From assembly GCA_030388825.1 (NCBI GenBank), contig CP128835.1:2536001-2600000 (forward strand): a stretch of 64,000 nt of DNA. The letters run 5' to 3'. The position numbers and the translations under genes are program-made. This DNA comes from Rossellomorea sp. AcN35-11 (lineage in GTDB: Bacteria > Bacillota > Bacilli > Bacillales > Bacillaceae_B). Shown here in pieces: positions 38,079-47,747 of this stretch; position 1 is the first letter of the stretch; each line of letters opens with the position of its first letter. The notes under the pieces were generated by a model. It was not told where the DNA came from. It did no database searches and saw nothing but the letters and a program-made list of their open reading frames with translations.

Positions 38079-38174
38079 TATGGTTTTAGCTAGGCTGGGA
38101 CATGGTTAAGTCCACTAGATACACAGCAGTTGATTTCCGTAGAGACTTCGCTTTCTGCTGGAATAGTACAGATT

Positions 38175-38237
38175 AAAAAAAAATCCGAACGCACTCGACC
38201 TTCAATTGGAATTTCGAGTGTCCGTTTGGATTTTTTA
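38175..38237 (-). terminator. Large hairpin after the 115-residue hypothetical gene
   Basis: AAAAATCCGAACGCACTCGA can pair with TCGAGTGTCCGTTTGGATTTTT across a 15-base loop, with A and T tracts on both sides, so it can end transcription from either direction. Confidence 0.65.
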
Positions 38238-38266
38238 CTAAACATTCTTTCCAAGTCTAGTCCGGC

Positions 38267-38614
38267 CTACTTGTAGGCGGCAGCAAGATCAGTTTTGGGT
38301 GCCTCTTTCCGCTTCACTTCATCAATTTTATTCACAAACATTTGAAACACTTTTCTTTTTTCATCCAACTCTCGTATGTATTCTTTCAATTCATTGTACT
38401 TCTCTTCGAAAGGCTTGTGATACATTTCCCTGATATTATCGATGATTTCCTCATTCACTGTGGATTGTATGACTTGTTTTGTTATCCCGTACTTATACGA
38501 ATACACTTTTAGTTCCTTCTTTATCTCTTCGTAATCAGTGTTAATCTGATCCAAGACCTCTGAAATATCATCTTTCCATTCATCTAATGACTTTGCTACA
38601 TAATCCTCCATCAT
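38267..38614 (-). CDS. Hypothetical coiled-coil protein
   Basis: A 115-residue, highly charged and predominantly helical protein with heptad-like spacing over residues 15-95 (for example ISEVLDQINTDYEEIKKEL). No signal peptide or membrane span is evident. Its start ATGATGGAGG follows AGGGGAGG on the minus strand, a strong binding site, so translation is likely. I do not recognise a family. It lies convergent with prsW and divergent from sleB. Confidence 0.65.
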   Translation of the reverse strand: MMEDYVAKSLDEWKDDISEVLDQINTDYEEIKKELKVYSYKYGITKQVIQSTVNEEIIDNIREMYHKPFEEKYNELKEYIRELDEKRKVFQMFVNKIDEVKRKEAPKTDLAAAYK

Positions 38615-38875
38615 AACCTCCCCTTCTGATTCCGGATCTTATAGAAAGAATCTTCATTTTATTATACCTTTTGATAGTTACAATGCTTTTGCTGATTCAT
38701 TACAGTGTTTTATCAATATATTTTGTTCCTATTTTAGGTTTATCCAGCCATAACGAATGAAGCCATGCGGTCCTCAGCCAGTCCGCTCAAAAAGTCACAA
38801 GGGGTCTTTCCGTCAAGGTTTCCCGAGTGTTTGTTACCTTGTCAAGCTCGTACTTCCGACTTTTTATGATTCACT
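38615..38875. other. Non-coding region upstream of sleB
   Basis: No gene is seen. The stretch has an AAAAAGTC (about 38790) and a GACTTTTT (about 38860) that could pair over a long distance. The surrounding bases (ending CTTCCGACTTTTT) vaguely recall the end of the 124-bp repeat, but the similarity is too weak to call a copy. Confidence 0.3.
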
Positions 38876-38905
38876 TGTATAAAATGGGAGCCACTACAAA
38901 AACTA
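38876..38905 (+). promoter_or_regulatory. Candidate sigma-G promoter of sleB-ypeB
   Basis: TGTATA at 38876-38881 and AAAACTA at 38899-38905, 17 bp apart, resemble the forespore sigma-G consensus (TGAATA and CATACTA). Position fits the known forespore expression of sleB-ypeB. Confidence 0.45.
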
Positions 38906-38943
38906 GGGTTAATGTTAATTAGAGATATGGAGGTTAAAGCATT

Positions 38944-39807
38944 ATGAATAGCCGTTTCAAATTGATTTCAACTTCAGTCGTCATGGTGCTTATGTGCTCT
39001 CTTTTTATGATTTCCTCAGAAGGAGAGAAGGCAGACGCTTTTACAAATCAGGTGATACAGCATGGGGCGACAGGTGAGGATGTAATTGAGCTGCAATCGA
39101 GACTGCAGTATATCGGATACTATAATGGTGATATCGATGGAGTGTTTGGGTGGGGTACATATTGGGCTCTCAGAAACTTTCAATATGAATTCGGCCTAAC
39201 CATTGATGGCCTGGCTGGACCTGAAACAAAAGAAAAACTGGTGAAAGCTTCAAAGTATAATAAGCAATTCGTGAAAAAACAAATCGAAAAGGGAAATGAG
39301 TTCAGTCACTATGGCGGAACAGACTTAAGTAAACAGAAAGCTCCTGGTGATGGGGGAGCCAAAGGGAAAGCCGGTGAGCAAGCCGCTCCAGGGAAGGCTG
39401 AATCAAAACCGACCCCATCAAAACCGACAGCAGTGAATACTCCTAACGGGTTCTCGCAAAATGATATTCAATTGATGGCAAATGCTGTATATGGAGAGGC
39501 GCGGGGAGAGCCGTATGAGGGGCAGGTCGCAGTTGCGGCAGTCATTCTCAATCGAATTGACAGCTCAGCATTTCCCAATACGGCGGCAGGAGTCATTTTT
39601 GAGCCGGGTGCCTTTACAGCTGTTGCTGATGGACAAATTTGGTTAACACCAAATGAAAAAGCAAGAGAAGCGGTTTTGGATGCCATTAACGGCTGGGATC
39701 CCTCTTCTAGTGCACTCTATTACTTTAACCCTGTGACAGCAACAAGTAAGTGGATATGGTCACGTCCACAAATCAAAAAAATAGGAAAGCACATATTCTG
39801 TAGTTAA
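38944..39807 (+). CDS. sleB: Spore cortex-lytic enzyme SleB
   Basis: SleB is a lytic transglycosylase that degrades muramic-delta-lactam-containing cortex during germination. The 287-residue protein has a signal peptide (about residues 1-32), a peptidoglycan-binding domain (about 38-100, VIELQSRLQYIGYY), a low-complexity Lys/Gly/Ala/Pro linker (about 130-163) and a hydrolase_2 catalytic domain from about residue 170. That domain has the catalytic glutamate in YGEARGEPYEGQ. Its partner ypeB follows 14 bp later. Confidence 0.95.
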   Translation: MNSRFKLISTSVVMVLMCSLFMISSEGEKADAFTNQVIQHGATGEDVIELQSRLQYIGYYNGDIDGVFGWGTYWALRNFQYEFGLTIDGLAGPETKEKLVKASKYNKQFVKKQIEKGNEFSHYGGTDLSKQKAPGDGGAKGKAGEQAAPGKAESKPTPSKPTAVNTPNGFSQNDIQLMANAVYGEARGEPYEGQVAVAAVILNRIDSSAFPNTAAGVIFEPGAFTAVADGQIWLTPNEKAREAVLDAINGWDPSSSALYYFNPVTATSKWIWSRPQIKKIGKHIFCS

Positions 39808-39821
39808 AGAGGTGAAGTGAA

Positions 39822-41168
39822 TTGCTACGTGTCATACTAATTACGGTACTCGTCCTTGGGGTTGCAGGAACCGCTTTCTGGGGGTATCAAGAGCACCAGG
39901 AGAAAAATGCAATCTTAATCAATGCAGAGAACAACTATCAAAGAGCATTTCATGAACTAACTTATCAAGTGGACCTGCTTCACGATAAGATTGGATCGAC
40001 TCTAGCCATGAATTCAAGAAAATCACTGTCCCCGGCCCTTGCAGATGTTTGGAGGTTAACGTCTCAAGCACATAGCGATGTAGGACAACTTCCATTAACG
40101 CTGCTGCCATTCAATAAAACAGAAGAGTTTTTAAGTAATATTGGAGATTTCAGCTACCGTGTAGCCGTGAGGGATTTGGATAAGAATCCTTTGACGGATA
40201 AAGAATACAAATCACTAGAAAAGCTGTATGAACAAAGTGCTGATATCCAGAATCAGCTGAGAAAGGTTCAGCATCTCGTAATGGAGAATAACCTTAGGTG
40301 GATGGATGTGGAACTTGCCCTGGCAACAGGGAAGGAACAGGCGGATAATACCATTATCGATGGTTTCAAAACCGTTGAAAAAAATGTCTCAGGTTATGAT
40401 GAAGCGAATTTCGGGTCGACGACCTTTGTAAATACGGAGAAGAAGGACCAGAATTTCAGAAAAATAAAAGGAAAAGAGATTTCCAAGGATGAGGCCGTTT
40501 CTATATTAAGGAAATATTCAGGGATTAGTAAAAGTACAGATGCAAAAGTGACGAAGAGTGGAAAGGGTTCTGACTATAAATTTTACAGCGTAACGATCGA
40601 AGACGGGAAAACCCACGCAAGCATGGATGTTACTCAAAAAGGCGGATATCCAATTTGGTATATCAATAACCGGAAAGTCAATGAGCCTAAAATCAGTTTA
40701 AATGAAGCAGCAGATAAGGCGACGGCTTTTCTAAAGGATAACGATTTTGAAAAACTTGAGTTATTTGAAAGTGCCCAATATGACAATATAGGTATTTTCA
40801 CATACGTTACGTCCTTGAATGGGGTGAGGATTTACCCGGACGCTCTTAAAATAAAAGTAGCCTTGGATAATGGCCAGATCGTCGGGTTTGTTGCAGAAGA
40901 GTATTTGAAGAACACCCATGACAGGGAGATTGGAGAACCTTCTATCACCCAGGCAGAAGCTAGAGAAACAGCCAATCCTAATTTAAAAGTAATGGAAGAA
41001 CGTCAAGCGGTTATCGTAAATGATCTCAATGAAGAAGTGTTATGCTATGAGTTCTTGGGTATGTTGGGAAAAGACACCTATAGAATATTTATCAATGCAG
41101 ACACCGGAGAAGAAGAAAAAGTGGAGAAACTGAAAAATGCAGAACCGATCTATGAAGAAGTTGTATAA
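39822..41168 (+). CDS. ypeB: Germination protein YpeB
   Basis: YpeB is needed to localise and stabilise SleB in the dormant spore; each protein depends on the other. The 448-residue product has one N-terminal membrane span (about residues 3-20), a long helical region, and repeated PepSY-type domains in the C-terminal half (about 220-445, for example ISKDEAVSILRKY and ISLNEAADKATAFL). Length matches B. subtilis (450). TTG 39822 follows AGAGGTGA. Confidence 0.94.
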   Translation: MLRVILITVLVLGVAGTAFWGYQEHQEKNAILINAENNYQRAFHELTYQVDLLHDKIGSTLAMNSRKSLSPALADVWRLTSQAHSDVGQLPLTLLPFNKTEEFLSNIGDFSYRVAVRDLDKNPLTDKEYKSLEKLYEQSADIQNQLRKVQHLVMENNLRWMDVELALATGKEQADNTIIDGFKTVEKNVSGYDEANFGSTTFVNTEKKDQNFRKIKGKEISKDEAVSILRKYSGISKSTDAKVTKSGKGSDYKFYSVTIEDGKTHASMDVTQKGGYPIWYINNRKVNEPKISLNEAADKATAFLKDNDFEKLELFESAQYDNIGIFTYVTSLNGVRIYPDALKIKVALDNGQIVGFVAEEYLKNTHDREIGEPSITQAEARETANPNLKVMEERQAVIVNDLNEEVLCYEFLGMLGKDTYRIFINADTGEEEKVEKLKNAEPIYEEVV

Positions 41169-41169
41169 T

Positions 41170-41213
41170 TAACAGGGACGGACCTCACAAATTGAGGTCC
41201 GTCCCTGTTTTTA
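41170..41213 (+). terminator. Terminator after ypeB
   Basis: AACAGGGACGGACCTCA pairs perfectly with TGAGGTCCGTCCCTGTT across a short loop, with TTT after it. Confidence 0.85.
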
Positions 41214-41317
41214 AGATGGGTCCCCTTCCATAACAGAGCAATAAAAAGGTATGGAAAGGGCGGGGATATCATGCCATAATATAGATACATAAAATGGGAA
41301 AGTGGGAATTTCGCACT

Positions 41318-41965
41318 ATGATAAAAGTAGGTACCACATTACAGTTGGAACCGATACATAATGATACATTTGAAAGGTATAAGTGCCGTGTCGTCGAGAT
41401 GGGCGAAGAGGGCCTCTATATTGATTACCCCATTCATACTAAAACAGAAAAAGCCGTGTTTTTAATAGATGGAACCCAGCTTAAAGCAAGCTTTATCTTT
41501 AATGAGCAGACGGTGTTTACGTTTGAAACAGAAGTCATGGGCCGTAAATTATCCAAAATACCAATGATCCATATTCATTACCCAGGTGAAGAAGGACTGG
41601 AGAAGATTCAAAGAAGACAATTTGTCCGTGTGGAGGCTAATGCCGATATTTCCTTGAAAATGAATGAGGATTATCACCCGACGATCACTGAAGATATCAG
41701 TGCAGGGGGCTGTGCGATTGTGGTGAAAGATGGGATGGAGCTTACAAGTGGCTCTGTCCTTCCGGCTATCATCGTCCTTCCCATGCAAACGGGTGAGCAC
41801 CAGTACTTAGATATCAAGGGTAAAGTGATTCGTGTGTGGGAAAAAGGGAGTAAAAAAGTTGCAAGCCTTGAGTTCGTTCATTTATCTGAAAATCAGAGGC
41901 AGCTTATTTTACGCTATTGTTTCGATAGGCAGCTTAACTTAAGAAAAAAAGGGTTGATTGAATAA
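41318..41965 (+). CDS. ypfA: PilZ-domain c-di-GMP receptor YpfA (MotI/DgrA)
   Basis: A 215-residue protein with an N-terminal YcgR-N-like domain and a C-terminal PilZ domain. The c-di-GMP-binding residues are present: RRQFVR (R-x3-R, about residues 104-109) and DISAGGC (D-x-S-x-x-G). In B. subtilis the protein binds MotA and acts as a flagellar clutch when c-di-GMP is high. ATG 41318 gives the family N-terminus; an ATG eight codons earlier is possible. No strong binding site precedes either. Confidence 0.88.
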   Translation: MIKVGTTLQLEPIHNDTFERYKCRVVEMGEEGLYIDYPIHTKTEKAVFLIDGTQLKASFIFNEQTVFTFETEVMGRKLSKIPMIHIHYPGEEGLEKIQRRQFVRVEANADISLKMNEDYHPTITEDISAGGCAIVVKDGMELTSGSVLPAIIVLPMQTGEHQYLDIKGKVIRVWEKGSKKVASLEFVHLSENQRQLILRYCFDRQLNLRKKGLIE

Positions 41966-42008
41966 AATTCCAATTTTTACACATACTTTTTCTATGATTA
42001 GGAAAAGG

Positions 42009-42206
42009 GTGAGGGCAATCAAAACCGTAGAACGCATTTTAATTAAGTTAGCTATTATACATTTCATTTTACTCATTGCGATACAATTTGTATTTCATGA
42101 ATTAAACATCCTTCCTGAAATTCATAAAATTGTTTTTTATGAAGGTGTCGAAAAAATCGAATATAGTGAAATAGTTGAAACCTTATCAGGTAAAGCAGGT
42201 GAATAG
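42009..42206 (+). CDS. ypfB: YpfB, small membrane protein (DUF5359)
   Basis: A small protein of about 65 residues with one membrane span (IIHFILLIAIQFVFH, about residues 15-30) and a charged C-terminal tail. The conserved start KTVERILIKLAII is preceded by GTG 42009 with AGGA five bases upstream. The frame is open further back to 41958 but that stretch lacks a binding site. It sits between ypfA and cmk as in B. subtilis. Function unknown. Confidence 0.7.
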   Translation: MRAIKTVERILIKLAIIHFILLIAIQFVFHELNILPEIHKIVFYEGVEKIEYSEIVETLSGKAGE

Positions 42207-42374
42207 TTGCCTGCTCTTTTTAGATTACATATGACTCCCTTAGACCGTACTGTACTCAACCATCCTGTTTAACACGATGCCGGGAAAGAGTTTAAATAAA
42301 GAATCTTCAATCCCCAGGCGAATGTATGTTAAAATGGGTAAGAAAATTATTAGGAATTTAAGTAGGTGGATTTG

Positions 42375-43043
42375 TTGAAAAAATTAAGAATTGCAATCGA
42401 TGGTCCTGCAGCTGCGGGAAAAAGCACCGTGGCGAAAATAGTCGCAGGAAAATTGACTTATCTTTATATTGATACAGGGGCGATGTATCGTTCTTTAACA
42501 TATAAAGCACTGAAGATGAAGGTGGACCTTCATGATGAGAAAGAGTTACAAGGTGTATTGGCAGATACAATCATAGAGCTGGAGCCGTCGGATCAAGGTC
42601 AACTTGTATTCCTTGACGGTGAAAACGTGACCGAGGAAATCCGTCAGGACTCTGTTACTAATTCGGTATCCCATGTGGCCGTCCATTCTCTAGTCAGGGA
42701 AGAAATGGTGAAAAGACAGCAGCAGTTAGCGAAGCAGGGTGCCGTCGTGATGGATGGAAGAGATATCGGGACTCATGTGATACCCGATGCGGAAATAAAA
42801 GTATTCTTATTGGCCAGCGTCGAAGAAAGAGCTCAAAGAAGACATGAAGAAAATGTATCTAAAGGATATCCCTCTGATCTTGAAAGGCTGAAAGAAGAAA
42901 TTGCCCGCCGGGATAAGATTGATTCAGAAAGAGAGGTCGCTCCCCTCAGAAAAGCGGACGACGCCATTGAAATAGACACTACCTCCCTGTCGATTTCAGA
43001 AGTAGTGGATCAAATCATGTTATTAGTAGAAAGGAACGGTTAG
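42375..43043 (+). CDS. cmk: Cytidylate kinase
   Basis: Cmk phosphorylates CMP and dCMP using ATP. The 222-residue protein has the P-loop GPAAAGKST (about residues 9-17), the DTGAMYR segment for nucleotide binding, DGRDIGT, and the lid arginines in RRHEEN and [11 protein letters not shown]. The start is TTG 42375 (or the TTG before it), after AGGTGGA. It is two bases from plsC, so the two are co-transcribed. Confidence 0.94.
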   Translation: MKKLRIAIDGPAAAGKSTVAKIVAGKLTYLYIDTGAMYRSLTYKALKMKVDLHDEKELQGVLADTIIELEPSDQGQLVFLDGENVTEEIRQDSVTNSVSHVAVHSLVREEMVKRQQQLAKQGAVVMDGRDIGTHVIPDAEIKVFLLASVEERAQRRHEENVSKGYPSDLERLKEEIARRDKIDSEREVAPLRKADDAIEIDTTSLSISEVVDQIMLLVERNG

Positions 43044-43044
43044 T

Positions 43045-43626
43045 GTGAACTTGTATTCCTTTGCTAAAGGCCTAGTTAATTCGATTCTCTCCCCCCTCTA
43101 TCGCATTGAGGTGAAGGGTTTGGAGCACTTTCCGAAAGACGGTGGGGTTTTACTATGTGCCAATCACATCGATAACCTGGACCCTCCCGTCGTAGGGATA
43201 TCGGCTCCAAGACCCGTTTCGTTTATGGCGAAAGAAGAACTGTTCAGTGTGCCGGTATTGGGTAAACTTTTGCCAGGACTTCGAGCGTTTCCCGTTAAGA
43301 GGGGTATGAGTGACCGGGAAGCTCTCAGAAGAGGTTTACAGGTTCTTAAACAGGGAGATGTTTTAGGACTGTTTCCAGAGGGTACTAGAAGTAAAACAGG
43401 GAAGTTAGGCAAGGGACTGGCAGGAGCAGGCTTTTTTGCCCTCCGTTCCGATGCAGCGGTTGTCCCGTGTGCGATCATCGGTCCATATAAGCCTTTCAGG
43501 AAATTAAGGGTCGTATTCGGACCACCGATCCCCATGGAAACGATCCGGGAACAAAAATTAAATGCAGAGAAAACAACTGAAATAATCATGCAGCATATAG
43601 AGAAACTGTTAGGTGAGCATGAATAA
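43045..43626 (+). CDS. plsC: 1-acyl-sn-glycerol-3-phosphate acyltransferase
   Basis: PlsC acylates lysophosphatidate to phosphatidate in membrane lipid synthesis. The 193-residue product shows the catalytic H-x4-D motif (H41 to D46 in NHIDNLD), the glycerol-phosphate-binding FPEGTRSKTG motif and a KRGMSDREA segment. GTG 43045 follows AAAGGAACGG in the end of cmk. A cmk-plsC-ypfD order is common in bacilli. Confidence 0.92.
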   Translation: MNLYSFAKGLVNSILSPLYRIEVKGLEHFPKDGGVLLCANHIDNLDPPVVGISAPRPVSFMAKEELFSVPVLGKLLPGLRAFPVKRGMSDREALRRGLQVLKQGDVLGLFPEGTRSKTGKLGKGLAGAGFFALRSDAAVVPCAIIGPYKPFRKLRVVFGPPIPMETIREQKLNAEKTTEIIMQHIEKLLGEHE

Positions 43627-43750
43627 TATAAGGTTTCTTGCTTGACAAATAGGCGTATTTATTAGAAGTTAGTAGAAAGAATATTTTAAAATTGTGAAGT
43701 ATTTCAATAATCAAAAATCTTTGCAGTCATGGATTAAGGAGGAGTACATA

Positions 43751-44881
43751 ATGGAAGACATGAATGGAATTGAAGTGAAGAATCTTGAAATTGGTGAAAA
43801 AGTGAATGGAACAGTCACTAAGGTTGAAGAGAAGCAGGTCTTAGTTGACGTTCAAGATAGCAAGGTGGATGGCATCATTCCAATTAGTGAACTCTCAAGC
43901 CTTCATATCGAAAAAGCTTCGGATGTAGTCAGTGAAGGGGATGTACTGGAGTTAATCGTGACAAAAGTCGAAGAAGAGCTGCTGGTTCTTTCGAAACGAA
44001 AAGTGGATGCTGAGAAAGCTTGGGAAGAAATGAAGGTTCGTTTTGAAAACGGTGACGTCTTTGAAGCGGAAGTCAAAGATGTGGTGAAGGGCGGACTCGT
44101 TGTCGACCTTGGAGTCAGAGGCTTTGTACCAGCTTCATTGGTAGAGGATTATTATGTAGAGGATTTCTCAGACTATAAAGATAAATCCCTGACATTCAAA
44201 ATCGTTGAACTGGATCAGGAGAAAAATCGTTTGATCCTTTCTCACCGTGCTGTGGTCGAGGCCGATAAGCAACAGCAGAAAAAGCAGCTGCTCACTGATA
44301 TTGAATCCGGAGCTGTGCTTGAAGGAACAGTTCAGCGCATAACGGATTTCGGAGCATTCGTGGATATCGGCGGAGTGGACGGATTGGTCCATATTTCTCA
44401 GCTTTCACACGAACATGTCGAAAAGCCTTCTGACGTAGTGGCTGAGGGACAAAAAGTGCAGGTCAAAGTTCTAAGTGTCGACCGTGACAATGAACGAATT
44501 TCTTTATCCATTAAAGAAACACTGCCTGGACCTTGGAGTGATATCTCCGGGAAAGCTCCTAAAGGCAGCGTTCTTGACGGTGTTGTTAAACGCTTGGTAT
44601 CCTACGGGGCATTTGTCGAGGTATTACCTGGTGTAGAGGGTCTTGTGCACATCTCCCAGATCTCCCATAAGCACATTGGTACTCCCCATGAGGTTCTTCA
44701 GGAGAACCAGAAGGTACAAGTGAAAGTACTAGACGTTAATGAAAGCGAGCAGCGTTTATCACTAAGTATCAAAGCTCTCGAGGAGAAAGAGGAAGAAGTA
44801 ACGGATTACGAAATGCCTGAAGAGAATACCGGTTTCCAATTAGGTGAAATGATTGGTGACAAACTAAAAGATCTGAAGTAA
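43751..44881 (+). CDS. ypfD: S1-domain RNA-binding protein, 30S protein S1 homologue (YpfD)
   Basis: A 376-residue protein with four S1 RNA-binding domains, beginning near residues 12, 97, 183 and 270. The last two are best conserved ([20 protein letters not shown] and [20 protein letters not shown]). It is the short Bacillus homologue of ribosomal protein S1 and is not thought to be essential. ATG 43751 has AAGGAGG 8 bases before it. The C-terminus is acidic. Confidence 0.9.
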   Translation: MEDMNGIEVKNLEIGEKVNGTVTKVEEKQVLVDVQDSKVDGIIPISELSSLHIEKASDVVSEGDVLELIVTKVEEELLVLSKRKVDAEKAWEEMKVRFENGDVFEAEVKDVVKGGLVVDLGVRGFVPASLVEDYYVEDFSDYKDKSLTFKIVELDQEKNRLILSHRAVVEADKQQQKKQLLTDIESGAVLEGTVQRITDFGAFVDIGGVDGLVHISQLSHEHVEKPSDVVAEGQKVQVKVLSVDRDNERISLSIKETLPGPWSDISGKAPKGSVLDGVVKRLVSYGAFVEVLPGVEGLVHISQISHKHIGTPHEVLQENQKVQVKVLDVNESEQRLSLSIKALEEKEEEVTDYEMPEENTGFQLGEMIGDKLKDLK

Positions 44882-44893
44882 TGGTGATGAATT

Positions 44894-45952
44894 GTGACAA
44901 GAGCTAAGAGAAAGCAGGACCATATTAATTATGCTTTATCAACTGGTCAACAGAGAAAGACAGGTTTTGATCAAGTTGCTTTTGTCCACCAAAGCTTACC
45001 TGATATAGCAGTGGATGAAGTTCATCTGCAGACTCAAATTGGCGAACTTTCATGGGGTTCGCCAATTTTTATTAATGCTATGACAGGTGGCGGTGGCGAA
45101 AAAACTTCGAAGATCAATGAAGAATTAACGATTCTTGCAAGGGAAACAGGTCTTGCCATTGCGGTAGGTTCTCAGATGTCAGCGCTGAAAGATCCCTCTG
45201 AAAGGACGACGTATGAAATTGTTCGAAAGCTCAATCCAAACGGGATTGTTTTGGGGAATTTAGGCAGTGAGGCAACTGTTCAACAGGCAAAAGATGCCGT
45301 AGAAATGATTCATGCAGATGCCTTGCAAATCCATTTAAATGTCATTCAGGAATTGACCATGCCAGAAGGAGACCGGGATTTTAGAGGTGCAATGGATAGG
45401 ATACATACGATTGCTGAGAATCTGAACGTACCCGTCATTGTTAAAGAAACCGGGTTTGGCATAAGCAGCGAGACTGCACAGACCTTGTCAAAATCCAATA
45501 TTTGTGCCATAGATGTAGGTGGATTCGGTGGCACCAACTTCTCAAAAATCGAAAATCATCGCAGGAAACGAATGCTCAACTTCTTCGATGATTGGGGAGT
45601 GCCCACCGCCATATCGATCATTGAGAGCCATGTATCATCAAAGAAACCCATACTGGCTTCAGGTGGCATCCAGAATAGCCTGGACATCGTCAAGTCTCTG
45701 GGGTTAGGTGCATCTGCTGTAGGAATGGCTGGGGTCATACTTAAGCAGCTTTTGGAAGCGGGTCTCGAGAATACAATTGAAGAAGTGAACAATATCCATT
45801 CGGATATCCAGTTCTTAATGAGTGCGCTTGGCTGCAGACAGATTAGGGATTTGCATCAGGTACCCCTTGTACTATCGGGTAATGTCTATCATTGGCTTAA
45901 CGTGAGGGGTTTAAATCCGGAGGGGTTTAGCACTCGAACCCTTCCTAAGTAA
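44894..45952 (+). CDS. fni: Type 2 isopentenyl-diphosphate isomerase
   Basis: Fni interconverts isopentenyl and dimethylallyl diphosphate using FMN and NADPH. The 352-residue TIM-barrel protein has the N-terminal RKQDHI, the FMN-binding NAMTGG motif, the QLHLN-like strand ALQIHLNVIQE, VKETGFGIS, VGGFGGTNF and ASGGI segments. GTG 44894 follows GGTGATG. It supplies precursors for heptaprenyl diphosphate made from genes 11 kb downstream. Confidence 0.94.
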   Translation: MTRAKRKQDHINYALSTGQQRKTGFDQVAFVHQSLPDIAVDEVHLQTQIGELSWGSPIFINAMTGGGGEKTSKINEELTILARETGLAIAVGSQMSALKDPSERTTYEIVRKLNPNGIVLGNLGSEATVQQAKDAVEMIHADALQIHLNVIQELTMPEGDRDFRGAMDRIHTIAENLNVPVIVKETGFGISSETAQTLSKSNICAIDVGGFGGTNFSKIENHRRKRMLNFFDDWGVPTAISIIESHVSSKKPILASGGIQNSLDIVKSLGLGASAVGMAGVILKQLLEAGLENTIEEVNNIHSDIQFLMSALGCRQIRDLHQVPLVLSGNVYHWLNVRGLNPEGFSTRTLPK

Positions 45953-45994
45953 GAAGAACGAATTCTCTTTTAAGAGGATTCGTTCTTTTTTTCG
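45952..45994 (+). terminator. Terminator after fni
   Basis: AAGAACGAATTCTCTT pairs with AAGAGGATTCGTTCTT and is followed by TTTTT. Confidence 0.85.
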
Positions 45995-46014
45995 TGCACT
46001 GGCATCTCATCTGC

Positions 46015-46137
46015 CTATTTTTTTGCTTTTTCCCGTCCTTCAAGGCCGGTAGCTCCGTTGTAATGCAGTCCCTGGTCACGGTCAGATTCTACTCTTTTAC
46101 TTTGTTTCAATTTCTTTTCCTGACGATCTTTACCCAC
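46015..46137 (-). CDS. ypzI: YpzI-family small protein
   Basis: A 40-residue, very hydrophilic protein starting VGKDRQEKKLKQSKRVESDRDQ, followed by a GATGLEG segment, which is the YpzI family pattern. The GTG start at 46137 is preceded on the minus strand by GGGAGGTG. A longer open frame upstream has no binding site and unrelated sequence. Function unknown; it lies convergent with fni, as in related bacilli. Confidence 0.75.
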   Translation of the reverse strand: MGKDRQEKKLKQSKRVESDRDQGLHYNGATGLEGREKAKK

Positions 46138-46244
46138 TGTAAAACACCTCCCTTTCTTATTTTTTCTTTGAAAAGTTGATTCATACATGAATGAGATACA
46201 TAAACATTTTCCATAATGTAGATAATAGGAAGGAGTGGGTGAAT

Positions 46245-47747
46245 GTGGATGGGATTTTATATTTATGGCTGCTATGGGCAATTTGGATTTATACGACATT
46301 TATGATGAATAAAGAACACCCTAAACGTTTGCCCTATTCCTTTATGTGTCTGGTCTTATTGATCACGTATCCTTATGGTGTACAAATCGGACAGATGGAG
46401 GTCGCGTTACCGGTTATTATAGTTGGTCTCATTTGTATCCATTATTTTAGGTATCTTAGTCTTAGAGCGAAATTATATATGCTTCTAGCCATCTTATCTA
46501 CAGGGATGTTGTATGCAGGGATTGGGTTGGTGGCGATTTATGATCCGGTCATTATGTTTATTGATCAGAACCTTATCATTGCCTTTTCCATTGTATTACT
46601 AATTTATATCTTCTACAGTTCTTCTTCATATCTCCTTCGGATCACTTCAATAACCGGAAGCAGTATAGTGGGGGAAATCTTTATGGGCATCCCGTTGAAC
46701 AATGTGGGATTATCGTATCCTATCGGTGGTCCCCAATCTCTTGATGTACTGGCTATTTCCATAGGAGTCCTAATGATCATAAAGTGGTTGGGGGGAGATA
46801 AACCTGTTATTCAACAAGGCACAAATAAGCAAGGGGGAAATGAAAAATTTATGAATGAGTATGTATATCCAGTCATCTTTGGAGTAGTGGTGGGAACATT
46901 AACGAGAATTTACATGCTGCGTACAGATTATCGTCAATATCCCACTTATTTACACGGGAAAATTATACATATCGCACTTGGATTTATTGCCGCCGGCTTG
47001 GGGACCATTGCGATCCCTGCTTTGCTTGAAGAGAACTTCACGGCGATCACCTTCTTGACGGTTGCCGCTTCCCAATTTCGAGACGTGCGAAATATGGAAA
47101 GAAACACCTTGACGGAGCTGGACGCTTATGAGCTTGTCCCAAGAGGTGCCACATATATTGAGGGGATTGCCATCGCTTTTGAAAGTCGGAATTACCTGGT
47201 CATTTTCACTTCACTTTTAGCGACGTTAGCGTTTATCGTTTTTAATTTTTATGTGGCCCTTTTGATCGGCCTGGTATGTATGGTCGTATCTCATAAATTG
47301 ATGGCAGGCGGAAGGTTGAAGGATATAGTAAACATTGAATATGTGAAGCCGCATTTTGATGGTGCAGGACTTTATGTTGATGATATTTACATTATGAATA
47401 TCGGACTGAAAATTAGACAAGAAGAAATTTTGAAATACGGAATGGGTTTCGTCCTATCACCTAAATCATTCGATGCAAGATCTACGATAGCCAATCTTGG
47501 TCAAAGGCAGGCGATCCTTCATGACATGTCTACTTCTTTAGGGATATTTAAGGATTCAGGGACCCCTGCTTTGACTCCACTGGCAAAGAGGGATCTGGAT
47601 GATGGAAGAGTGGGTGTATTTCTCCTTCCCCAACGAAAGGATATAGAGAAGGCGATTGTCATTCTTGGGCAGGTGCCCACCTTGGAAAACGCCATAAGGA
47701 TGCCGTCTGAATCAAAAGCGAATCAGGAGGGGAGCCGGTTAGAATGA
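46245..47747 (+). CDS. yphB: YphA and YphB (YIEGIA protein) read as one fused frame
   Basis: The 500-residue frame joins two proteins that are separate in B. subtilis. Residues 1-200 are a YphA-like membrane protein of about six spans. From M46851 on (MNEYVYPVIFG) it is YphB, which carries the family name motif YIEGIA (at about 47157), a membrane region and a C-terminal soluble domain. Dropping one G from GGGGG at 46833-46837 would end YphA at TGA 46852-46854, overlapping the ATG of yphB at 46851, a classic coupled junction. GTG 46245 has AAGGAG nine bases upstream. The fusion is therefore probably an artefact or mutation. Confidence 0.85.
   Translation: MDGILYLWLLWAIWIYTTFMMNKEHPKRLPYSFMCLVLLITYPYGVQIGQMEVALPVIIVGLICIHYFRYLSLRAKLYMLLAILSTGMLYAGIGLVAIYDPVIMFIDQNLIIAFSIVLLIYIFYSSSSYLLRITSITGSSIVGEIFMGIPLNNVGLSYPIGGPQSLDVLAISIGVLMIIKWLGGDKPVIQQGTNKQGGNEKFMNEYVYPVIFGVVVGTLTRIYMLRTDYRQYPTYLHGKIIHIALGFIAAGLGTIAIPALLEENFTAITFLTVAASQFRDVRNMERNTLTELDAYELVPRGATYIEGIAIAFESRNYLVIFTSLLATLAFIVFNFYVALLIGLVCMVVSHKLMAGGRLKDIVNIEYVKPHFDGAGLYVDDIYIMNIGLKIRQEEILKYGMGFVLSPKSFDARSTIANLGQRQAILHDMSTSLGIFKDSGTPALTPLAKRDLDDGRVGVFLLPQRKDIEKAIVILGQVPTLENAIRMPSESKANQEGSRLE

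Noticed and set aside
38124..38163. Remnant of a dispersed Bacillaceae repeat (GTTGATTTCCGTAGAG... CGCTTTCTGC)
   Set aside because: The similarity to the common repeat is short and recalled from memory only; not enough to annotate.
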